DNA of 5,421 nt. Origin: Candidatus Omnitrophota bacterium (lineage in GTDB: Bacteria; Omnitrophota; Koll11; Zapsychrales; Aceulaceae). Where the stretch lies: NCBI GenBank assembly GCA_029931885.1, contig JAOZRJ010000043.1, positions 1 through 5,421 of the forward strand, given 5' to 3'. Shown here piece after piece: positions 1 to 5,258 of this stretch. Below the pieces are notes generated by a model that worked only from the letters and a program-made list of their open reading frames with translations, ran no database searches and was not told the origin of the DNA. The translations under genes were made by a program, and so were the position numbers. Numbering within the stretch: position 1 is the stretch's first letter; every line of letters begins with the position of its first letter.

Positions 1-365
1 TTTCCAAAAACCAAATAATCAGCGCCTAACAATCGTCCGACCTCTTGCATCCGTTCAACATCTTCTTCTGCCCCAAAATATCTTTCTTCCTTAATCGCAT
101 CAATCTTGGCCCGTTCAACTACATTAAAATTACGAATCATCAAATTTTCGATCGCCGATAGTGCCAGAGTATTGATCCCTTTAATCGTCGACCCATCGTC
201 ACTGATCTCTATGATAGCAATGGTTTTCTTAAATTGCCGAGCGGCAGCTCTTTCAGCAGCTGTCGGCTCAACAACTGGCATCGTTGAACAGCCTATAAAA
301 AATACAACGGTTAAACACGTAATTGAAAGAAGCATCACTTTCTTGAATTCTTTATATACAGCCAT
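1..365 (-). CDS. CsgG/LpoB-family lipoprotein (partial, C-terminus outside window)
   Basis: The reading frame is open from an ATG at 365 to the window edge and gives 121 residues. Residues 1-25 form a signal peptide with a basic start (KEFKK) and a hydrophobic stretch. It ends in FIGC, so Cys26 is the likely lipidated residue and the protein is probably anchored in a membrane facing the periplasm. From about residue 47 the sequence follows the CsgG-type pattern: a strand TIAIIEI, a helix with LALSAIENLMI, then NFNVVERAKIDAI, and finally VGRLLGADYLVFG. The family includes the curli secretion lipoprotein CsgG and peptidoglycan synthase activators such as LpoB. Which subtype this is cannot be told from half a protein. 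An AGGAGG ribosome site at 370-375 ends 4 nt before the ATG. The TPR lipoprotein gene ends only 25 bp upstream, so the two are probably cotranscribed. Family membership is fairly secure; the function is open. Confidence 0.72.
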   Translation of the reverse strand, partial: MAVYKEFKKVMLLSITCLTVVFFIGCSTMPVVEPTAAERAAARQFKKTIAIIEISDDGSTIKGINTLALSAIENLMIRNFNVVERAKIDAIKEERYFGAEEDVERMQEVGRLLGADYLVFG

Positions 366-390
366 TCATCCTCCTCTATGGTTTTCTTTT

Positions 391-1644
391 TTATAAATCC
401 TGCTCTGTGACAACACCAAATTCATCTCTTAATTTATCAAGCAAAGAATTTGTTAATTTATCAGACGGATCAAGTTTTTTTGCTTTTTGAAGATACTCCA
501 AGGCTTTTAGATAATTCTCATTATCCATGGCCATAATGCCAAGATTCCTCCAAGCCGGAGCAAAATTAAGATTAATCTCAAGCGCCTGGGCAAATGCGCT
601 ATCTGCCGTTTCAATACGCCCGCCCTTGTAATTACATTCTCCAAAATCATTCCAAATCCTAGGATTATCCGGATCACAATCAATCGCCTTGCGATAAATT
701 TTATCTGCTTCAATAAAATCTTCATTTTGCAGCTCTTTTTTCGCAGCTTCAACTAAATTCTCGCAACCCTTCTTAAGCAATGATTGAAGGGCTGCATAAA
801 TTCCCTCTGAAGAAATCTCATATTGAATTCTTTTTGATCTCTTAAGGCTCTTTTTATATTGATCCATTTTATTTAACAACGATTGAATTTCTTCTCGAGA
901 TCTTTTTGAAATAATCTGCTCAATAACAGCTCGACGACTCACTTCAGAATCATTTTTAAGATATATCGTGTTTTTTATATACTCATCATCACTTTTATCT
1001 TCAATATTATCCAAAATAAGATAAAATTCTGAAAGTTTAGTTTTTTGAAGTTCATCATTTAATTTGGTAAGCGATATTTTAGTTTTATCAAAAAAATTGT
1101 CGGCTACATTCTGAAATTCCGCAAGATTAATCTCTCTTATTTGTTTTGAAAGAATATTAATTTTATAATATTTTTCATACTTATTTTGCAATTGTTGACT
1201 CACTTCATTCGATATTGAATTTTTCTTCCATTTAGAATGAAGTGCCCAACTCGTAACCGGTGAAACATGATAAAACACAAACGGCCCTTTAAAAATTATC
1301 TTGGTTTTCCATTTGGTTTTTGAAGTACCAATTAATTCAGCAAGGTCACTGAAATCTACGAGATTTATAATTTGATGGGTTTCTGTATTGAGGCAGTATA
1401 AAGAAACTTTTTGAAATATATATTTCGGCTGTCCTCCATCCGGAAAACGCGAAATACCTGTCGCCGGACGGTAAGCTGATGTTGAAGCAATAAAAGCAAT
1501 TTCATTAACATTTTCCACATTGCGAACTGCCCCACAATAGGGATCATATTGCAAATGGATATTGCCTGAATAGCAAGACGATGTACAAACCACCACTATT
1601 ACAATACATACAAACAAGAATATTTTTTGTACTAAGTTCTTCAC
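391..1644 (-). CDS. TPR-repeat predicted lipoprotein
   Basis: This encodes 417 residues starting at GTG (1644). An in-frame TAA lies two codons upstream, and the next in-frame ATG comes only at codon 260, so GTG is the best start although no good ribosome site is visible. Residues 1-20 are a hydrophobic signal sequence ending in TSSC, with Cys24 as the probable lipidation site. The -3 position of the lipobox is weak, so simple secretion is also possible. Residues 25-170 look beta-rich and I do not recognise them. Residues 180-290 are charged and probably helical. Residues about 294-395 hold three tandem TPR units: AIDCDPDNP closes the first, ALEINLNFAPAW bridges units two and three, and KAKKLDPSD closes the third. 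TPR arrays bind protein partners, so an envelope scaffold role is plausible, perhaps with the CsgG-like lipoprotein encoded 25 bp downstream. No enzymatic motif is seen. The actual function is unknown. Confidence 0.8.
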   Translation of the reverse strand: MKNLVQKIFLFVCIVIVVVCTSSCYSGNIHLQYDPYCGAVRNVENVNEIAFIASTSAYRPATGISRFPDGGQPKYIFQKVSLYCLNTETHQIINLVDFSDLAELIGTSKTKWKTKIIFKGPFVFYHVSPVTSWALHSKWKKNSISNEVSQQLQNKYEKYYKINILSKQIREINLAEFQNVADNFFDKTKISLTKLNDELQKTKLSEFYLILDNIEDKSDDEYIKNTIYLKNDSEVSRRAVIEQIISKRSREEIQSLLNKMDQYKKSLKRSKRIQYEISSEGIYAALQSLLKKGCENLVEAAKKELQNEDFIEADKIYRKAIDCDPDNPRIWNDFGECNYKGGRIETADSAFAQALEINLNFAPAWRNLGIMAMDNENYLKALEYLQKAKKLDPSDKLTNSLLDKLRDEFGVVTEQDL

Positions 1645-1787
1645 TTTTTATACAATCTTAACAAATGCTAATTATCAAATATTAGTTTTAATAATTAGTA
1701 TACATCATAAAAATTTTTTAAAAAAGGTAATTATTAAAATATCATTTTAAAGAATAGGCAGAATGGTGTTTCTGAAAAGAATTTAAC
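1645..1787. other. A/T-rich intergenic leader region
   Basis: This non-coding stretch lies between the second hairpin and the GTG start of the TPR lipoprotein gene. It is almost entirely A and T, with runs such as the A5-T6-A6 block at 1709-1725. Apart from the candidate promoter I see no open reading frame, RNA gene or riboswitch-like fold in it. Confidence 0.5.
1697..1725 (-). promoter_or_regulatory. Candidate promoter for the TPR/CsgG-like lipoprotein genes
   Basis: On the minus strand a TATACT -10-like hexamer lies at 1697-1702, about 53 nt before the GTG start at 1644. Seventeen bases upstream of it there is only a T-run (1720-1725), which is a poor -35 match. Alternating A and T tracts cover 1709-1725 between the two and could bend the DNA. 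A promoter somewhere in 1645-1845 is expected, because terminator-like hairpins separate this unit from the upstream genes. The exact site is a guess from hexamer matching. Confidence 0.3.
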
Positions 1788-1814
1788 GACCTCCAGGCTA
1801 CCAACCTGAAGGTC
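1788..1814 (-). terminator. Second hairpin, possible back-up terminator
   Basis: The inverted repeat GACCTCCAGG (1788-1797) and CCTGAAGGTC (1805-1814) pairs at 9 of 10 positions around a 7-nt loop. On the minus strand it is followed by GTTAAATTCTTTTC, which is only moderately U-rich, so intrinsic termination would be weaker here than at the hairpin about 30 bp upstream. It may be a back-up terminator, or a structure protecting the 3' end of a read-through transcript. Confidence 0.5.
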
Positions 1815-1845
1815 ATAATCTCATAAATTATTAATATAAAGAAAT

Positions 1846-1870
1846 GGCACAGGACGGTTTGTCCTGTGCC
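1846..1870 (-). terminator. Rho-independent terminator of the hydrolase/PCP_red unit
   Basis: A perfect 10-bp stem, GGCACAGGAC (1846-1855) with GTCCTGTGCC (1861-1870), closes a 5-nt loop. On the minus strand the stem is followed by ATTTCTTTATATT, a U-rich tail. It lies 33 bp past the stop codon of the small PCP_red-like gene. This is the strongest terminator in the window and marks the end of that transcription unit. Confidence 0.85.
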
Positions 1871-1903
1871 AAATTTACACCACCTAAATATTCTTTACTG
1901 CCT

Positions 1904-2161
1904 CTAATACCCGTATTTTTTGTAATCAGCGCCGATTTCTTCCATGTCGCATTTCATCGGACCATGAAATCCAAATGGAGTTTCGGTAAAAAATGCACCA
2001 ATAACATCTTTTTCTATAACTTCTTCACGGCCATCCTCTAGACTAAGGCTTTCGGCTTTTTTTGACACCTTCTCCTTTGCCATACCCCGAATAAACACAG
2101 GAATTTTCTCAATCAACTTATTAAAAATCTCTTCCGCTTGTTTATTCCACATAATTTCCAT
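1904..2161 (-). CDS. Stand-alone PCP_red-like domain protein, 85 aa
   Basis: The 85 residues resemble the PCP_red domain (Pfam PF08369), otherwise found at the C-terminus of the BchB/ChlB subunit of light-independent protochlorophyllide reductase. The features I recognise are an N-terminal Trp followed by an acidic helix (residues 5-18), the signature IPVFIRGMAKEKV around residues 20-32, and REEVIEKDVIGAF around 45-57. A tail with TPFGFHGPMKCDM follows, then a Tyr-rich end. The domain is also known as free-standing small proteins in non-photosynthetic bacteria, where its role is not established. No other bacteriochlorophyll gene is visible, so pigment synthesis should not be inferred. The ATG at 2161 comes one base after the TGA of the alpha/beta hydrolase gene, and AAGGG at 2166-2170 can act as the ribosome site, so translation is probably coupled. 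A strong terminator lies 33 bp downstream. Confidence 0.72.
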   Translation of the reverse strand: MEIMWNKQAEEIFNKLIEKIPVFIRGMAKEKVSKKAESLSLEDGREEVIEKDVIGAFFTETPFGFHGPMKCDMEEIGADYKKYGY

Positions 2162-2162
2162 C

Positions 2163-3029
2163 TCACCCTTTAAAGGTATCTTTTGATTTGCTTAAGTGCT
2201 TGCTTGCCGGCAAAAATTTATGATAAACCTCAAGGACATCATCGTTTTCCACGTGAAGAAAATGTCCGACATCCTTAACTGTTATCAAGCGACAATTGGG
2301 AAGTTGCGCTGCCAAAAACTTAACGTCATCTAGATCTGTTATGGTATCGTTTTCGGCCCTTATCAATATGGTTTCAGTATGAATATTCTTAAAATCAACA
2401 ACTTCTCCTAAATTCTTTTCCGAAAGGATAAATAAGCCATGATCGCAAAAGGCACGCAAACGCTCCTTGCTCATATTACAAAATTGCTTATAGATGCTAT
2501 TTTTCATTTTCTCAGGCAAATCCTTTCCGAAGCCCTTAATCAGAACTTTTGCCATCTCTTGACGATTATCCGAATCAACACACAATCCTTTTTTAATTGT
2601 TTCAACCATAATTTTATTCGGCCGCGTCCCTAAACCTCCTAAAAGCATACGTTTTATTGCCTTCGGAAACTTCGCCGAAAAAGCCAAGGCTACAACTCCT
2701 CCCCATGAAGCCGAACATATCGTAACATCCTTAACGCCTGACGCCTTAACCACTGCTTTAAGAATATCAACCTGCTCATCAATAGAAATATGATCAGATC
2801 CTGAGAGAACCTTGCCTTTTCCCTGTCCCGGAAAATCAAAAACAACAACCCTATATTCACCGGAAAATCTTTGAATAAAGCTATGCCACATGGCCATAGA
2901 TTGTTGAACGCCATTAAGACAAACAATATGAGGCCCTCCATTACCGTAAATACGGTAAGGAATGCAAAATCTTCCCTCTGTTACACTTTTTTTAATCATG
3001 GTAAATGATGTTCTCGTTTTATTTCTCAA
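2163..3029 (-). CDS. Alpha/beta hydrolase fold protein, RhlA-like nucleophile elbow
   Basis: This encodes 288 residues with the alpha/beta hydrolase pattern. CLNG (37-40) would form the oxyanion-hole loop, and VVVFDFPGQGKG (61-72) matches the usual DxxGxG segment. The nucleophile elbow is SASWGG with Ser108. The probable acid is Asp228 in RAENDTITD, and the catalytic His is His256 in VGHFLHVEN. No signal peptide is seen, so it is cytosolic. The elbow has Ser in place of the usual first Gly, as in RhlA, which makes hydroxyalkanoyloxy-alkanoate lipids from hydroxyacyl thioesters. Length and overall pattern also fit RhlA, but an esterase or thioesterase is equally possible. I take the TTG at 3029 as start because AGGAA (3036-3040) sits 6 nt upstream. 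The alternative ATG at 2999 (residue 11) has no good ribosome site. The stop is one base from the next gene's ATG. Confidence 0.85.
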   Translation of the reverse strand: MRNKTRTSFTMIKKSVTEGRFCIPYRIYGNGGPHIVCLNGVQQSMAMWHSFIQRFSGEYRVVVFDFPGQGKGKVLSGSDHISIDEQVDILKAVVKASGVKDVTICSASWGGVVALAFSAKFPKAIKRMLLGGLGTRPNKIMVETIKKGLCVDSDNRQEMAKVLIKGFGKDLPEKMKNSIYKQFCNMSKERLRAFCDHGLFILSEKNLGEVVDFKNIHTETILIRAENDTITDLDDVKFLAAQLPNCRLITVKDVGHFLHVENDDVLEVYHKFLPASKHLSKSKDTFKG

Positions 3030-3049
3030 AATAATTTCCTGTCGGTTAA

Positions 3050-3068
3050 TTAGCTTAAAAACAGCTAA
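3050..3068. repeat. Small inverted repeat upstream of the hydrolase gene
   Basis: TTAGCT (3050-3055) and AGCTAA (3063-3068) form a perfect 6-bp stem around a 7-nt loop. It lies about 20 nt upstream of the TTG start of the alpha/beta hydrolase, just ahead of the ribosome site. The loop contains an A-run (U-run in the opposite sense), but no T-run follows the stem on the minus strand, so it does not look like a good terminator. It may be chance in A/T-rich DNA. Confidence 0.35.
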
Positions 3069-3071
3069 CTC

Positions 3072-3090
3072 ATTTAGATCGTTTCTAAAT
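3072..3090. repeat. 19-bp palindrome, possible operator
   Basis: ATTTAGA (3072-3078) and TCTAAAT (3084-3090) are a perfect 7-bp inverted repeat with a 5-nt spacer. It sits about 43 bp upstream of the hydrolase start and 42 bp downstream of the stop of the secreted 158-aa protein gene. The size and spacing fit a binding site for a dimeric regulator. It could equally be a weak A/T-rich hairpin, as it lacks a following T-run for termination. No regulator gene is seen nearby. Confidence 0.35.
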
Positions 3091-3131
3091 ATTCCACGAC
3101 ATACCTACCTTCGCCAAAAAATCAACTTCTT

Positions 3132-3608
3132 CTAATATGTGACAACCCAAGGGTCAATCGAATAAACTTTCTTTTTTAATGCGCTTACAGAGCTTGTGAT
3201 ATCAAAATGTAATACAACAATCTTGCCTGTTTTAAAGTCTTGAATGCTTAAATCATCATAATATTGACTTTCGGCAAAGACATATGCAGATACCGCACTT
3301 TGGCCATTAAGCTCCCATCGGACGCCCCTTTTGCCAAAATGCTTCTCGACATACTCCTCTTCCTGAATAGAAATATTTTGATTGAAAACTTTTTCTGCGC
3401 AATCAATGGTTTTACATTGCGAAAAATCACAAGCATCCTTTATTTGTATCGCATCCTGAAAGTTTTTTCCACCGCTAGAATCATTGATAGAGCTTAAAAA
3501 CTCTGAATCATTTGCCTTCGCCCAAACAAAAGTCGAAGAAACAAAAACTAAAAATAAAGAAAATATTAAATTTGATATAAATTTTTTCATAGTTAAGGAA
3601 TATTTCAT
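3132..3608 (-). CDS. Secreted protein of unknown function, 158 aa
   Basis: I do not recognise a family. Residues 1-32 look like a Sec signal peptide: Lys-rich start, hydrophobic core FISNLIFSLFLVFVSS, and a cleavage site after VWA (30) or AKA (32). The mature part would be about 126-128 residues in the periplasm or outside the cell. Three cysteines at 60, 65 and 70 are evenly spaced (CX4CX4C) and could form a disulfide or bind metal. The C-terminal half alternates polar and hydrophobic residues (GKIVVLHFDI near 128-137), suggesting beta structure. The annotated ATG at 3608 shares one base with the TAA of the preceding gene (TAATG). A second ATG at 3590, starting MKKF, gives a more typical signal peptide. 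Neither has a clear ribosome site, so translation is probably coupled to the upstream gene. Confidence 0.72.
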   Translation of the reverse strand: MKYSLTMKKFISNLIFSLFLVFVSSTFVWAKANDSEFLSSINDSSGGKNFQDAIQIKDACDFSQCKTIDCAEKVFNQNISIQEEEYVEKHFGKRGVRWELNGQSAVSAYVFAESQYYDDLSIQDFKTGKIVVLHFDITSSVSALKKKVYSIDPWVVTY

Positions 3609-3829
3609 TATATTATGCTGTTTAAATATTTATTGCCATCGTTAATAGTTCTTAAGAACTCCGGATATTTCCTCGCTGGGATAACAATCTCTGTTACTTT
3701 CTCATGGGTTACATCTTCAAAAATCATGGTAACACCCTTACGCCCTTCCTCATCAACAAAATGTTTAACGTAAAGACTATGCCTTGATCCCAGAAAATCC
3801 CATTCAATTAATTCATTAATCTTTGCCAT
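3608..3829 (-). CDS. Small conserved-looking soluble protein of unknown function, 73 aa
   Basis: The 73-residue product has no signal peptide, membrane segment or cysteine. Residues 6-50 read like several beta strands (LIEWDFL, HSLYVKHFV, KGVTMIFEDV, KVTEIVI). A short helix follows (RKYPEFLRTINDGNKYL, 53-69). This strands-then-helix layout recalls small single-stranded nucleic-acid-binding folds such as PC4/Pur-alpha-like domains, but I see no specific motif and make no functional claim. AAAGGA at 3841-3846 lies 11 nt before the ATG, a long but usable spacing. The stop overlaps the next start by one base and the preceding gene ends 18 bp upstream, so it is the middle gene of a compact three-gene set. 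Confidence 0.75.
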   Translation of the reverse strand: MAKINELIEWDFLGSRHSLYVKHFVDEEGRKGVTMIFEDVTHEKVTEIVIPARKYPEFLRTINDGNKYLNSII

Positions 3830-3847
3830 AATAAACGTATTCCTTTT

Positions 3848-4090
3848 TTAATTTTTGTCTTTTTTGTTCTGATTTTCTTGTAATATTTTCTTAATATCAG
3901 AAAGATCAACATATGTACTTATTAACTTCTTATGCAAACGACTAGAGGCATCTTCATCTAATCCACTCGAGCAATTAGGACATTTTTCCAAAAGATTTTT
4001 ACTGAAATCTTTAAACAATTCTTCTCTCAGTTGATTTGCCGCATTAACTAATATTTCATTTTCTAATAAACAATCTTTTCTCGGTCCCAT
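3848..4090 (-). CDS. Small CPNC-motif protein of unknown function, 80 aa
   Basis: The 80-residue product is charged and mostly helical. Residues 8-35 form one predicted helix (amphipathic, NEILVNAANQLREELF), and residues 50-75 form another with a Lys/Asn-rich tail. Between them is a single CPNC pair (Cys37, Cys40). One CxxC pair could be half of a zinc site completed by a dimer, or a redox pair. The flanking sequence does not look like thioredoxin, and a lone Cys7 is also present. The ATG at 4090 has the best ribosome site in the window: GGAGGTGA at 4094-4101, with GGAGG 6 nt from the start. Alr ends 49 bp upstream with no hairpin between, so read-through from alr is likely. I do not recognise the family. 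Confidence 0.75.
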   Translation of the reverse strand: MGPRKDCLLENEILVNAANQLREELFKDFSKNLLEKCPNCSSGLDEDASSRLHKKLISTYVDLSDIKKILQENQNKKDKN

Positions 4091-4093
4091 TCT

Positions 4094-4101
4094 TCACCTC
4101 C
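4094..4101 (-). promoter_or_regulatory. Strong ribosome binding site of the CPNC protein gene
   Basis: On the minus strand GGAGGTGA matches the 16S rRNA anti-Shine-Dalgarno end in full, with GGAGG placed 6 nt before the ATG at 4090. It confirms the start and suggests that this small protein is made in larger amounts than its coupled downstream neighbours. Confidence 0.75.
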
Positions 4102-4139
4102 CAACCTTAATGTTTATATCCAAAACAACGTGCTATCTC

Positions 4140-5258
4140 TCATTTTTTTCCTAAAGAGCAAAGGACTTCGTAATTAATCGTACCTGCGGCTCGGGCAAGC
4201 TCTTCAGCCGTAATACATTCTTTCTTTTGACGTCCCAGCACGCAAACTTCATCGCCGACTTTTGCATTTCTTACGTTTGAGACATCAATCATGATCTGAT
4301 CCATAGTAACAGTGCCTGCAACAGGACATCTAATGCCACTTACAAGCACAAAAGCATTACTGGAGAATGCTCTTGAGTATCCATCGCTATAGCCAATCGA
4401 AACCGTAGCAATACGCATATCTTTTTTAGCGGTAAAGGTGTGTCCATAGCTGATTTTGCGCCCCTTTAAGACATCTTTTAAAAAACATATTCGTGCCTTA
4501 ACACTCATCACAGGCTTTAATTTAATTTTAGCCTTAATTTTTTGCGATGGATAAAGCCCGTAGAGCATTATCCCTGTTCTAACAAGATTAAAATCTTTTT
4601 TATGATAATTAATCAGCCCCATGCTATTTGCAGCGTGAACAAAATGAATTGGTACAATATTTTCGCGAACATCCCTTACCAGAGACAAAAATTCTTTGAT
4701 TTGCATTTTAGTAAATTTTGGATTAGTGTCTGCTACAGGAAAATGGGTACATAAGCCTTCTATTTTGAGATTTGATAAACGCTTAATATCTTTAATAAAA
4801 TCAAAAGCCTCTTTATGCCAAACTCCTAAACGCCCCATACCGGTATCAATCTTGATATGAACAGAAAACTTTATCCTCTTCTTTCCTGCAATAATATTAA
4901 GAGCTTTTGCGAGTTCGAGAGTGCAAAGTACCGGCGTAATCTTATGTTTCACAAGAAAAGATGCATTTTGAGGCAATACATTTTCGAGCATTAAAATCGG
5001 TTTTTTAACTTTCAGGCTTCGGATAGTAATAGCCTCATTAATATCTGTAATCCCGAAAAAAGAAACACCTTTTTTATTTAAAACTTTAACAACTTTCTTC
5101 AATCCATGACCATACGCTTGAGATTTAACAACCGCTAATACCTGGGTATCTTCTCCAGCATATTTCTTAATTTGTGCAGCATTATAAACTAAAGCTTTTA
5201 AATCAATTTCACTCCAGGACATTGGCGGACATACCGAAAAATCATTCTTTTTTCTCAT
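4140..5258 (-). CDS. alr: Alanine racemase (PLP-dependent)
   Basis: The product interconverts L- and D-alanine in the cytosol and supplies D-Ala for peptidoglycan. From the ATG at 5258 it has 372 residues, normal for the family. The N-terminal PLP barrel carries the Schiff-base lysine Lys45 in AVVKSQAYGHG. HIKIDTGMGRLG holds Lys136 and Arg143, matching the carbamylated Lys129 and Arg136 of the Geobacillus enzyme. HAANS is at about 208-212. Arg227 in RTGIMLYG contacts the pyridine nitrogen. In the C-terminal domain Tyr271 (SYGHTF) is the second catalytic base, and the Met-Asp pair at 319-320 (TVTMDQIMID) lines the active site. The usual KxNAYGHG reads KSQAYGHG, a mild variation. A TTG at 5273 would add five residues, but the ATG is preferred because AGGTG (5264-5268) lies 5 nt upstream and the ATG overlaps the tsaB stop as ATGA. 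Confidence 0.96.
   Translation of the reverse strand: MRKKNDFSVCPPMSWSEIDLKALVYNAAQIKKYAGEDTQVLAVVKSQAYGHGLKKVVKVLNKKGVSFFGITDINEAITIRSLKVKKPILMLENVLPQNASFLVKHKITPVLCTLELAKALNIIAGKKRIKFSVHIKIDTGMGRLGVWHKEAFDFIKDIKRLSNLKIEGLCTHFPVADTNPKFTKMQIKEFLSLVRDVRENIVPIHFVHAANSMGLINYHKKDFNLVRTGIMLYGLYPSQKIKAKIKLKPVMSVKARICFLKDVLKGRKISYGHTFTAKKDMRIATVSIGYSDGYSRAFSSNAFVLVSGIRCPVAGTVTMDQIMIDVSNVRNAKVGDEVCVLGRQKKECITAEELARAAGTINYEVLCSLGKK

Noticed and set aside
106..396. Plus-strand open frame of 96 codons
   Set aside because: It lies opposite the CsgG-like lipoprotein frame, which has a signal peptide, an AGGAGG ribosome site and a recognisable domain; the plus-strand translation is not protein-like.
1844..2041. 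Plus-strand open frame of 65 codons
   Set aside because: It starts inside the terminator hairpin and runs antisense to the PCP_red-like gene, with no ribosome site.
1904..3029. Bacteriochlorophyll synthesis locus (BchB tail plus BchO-like hydrolase)
   Set aside because: No nitrogenase-like BchB body, magnesium chelatase or other pigment gene is present, and stand-alone PCP_red proteins occur in non-phototrophs.
3091..3131. Terminator after the secreted 158-aa protein gene, suggested by a T-run on the minus strand
   Set aside because: The T-run follows the stop closely but no stable stem precedes it.
4091..4139. Separate promoter for the small CPNC gene (TATAAA-like hexamer upstream)
   Set aside because: No -35 partner is visible at a sensible spacing, and the gap is short enough for read-through from alr.
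4542..4754. Plus-strand open frame of 70 codons
   Set aside because: It is wholly antisense to the alanine racemase gene, whose motifs are clear across this stretch.
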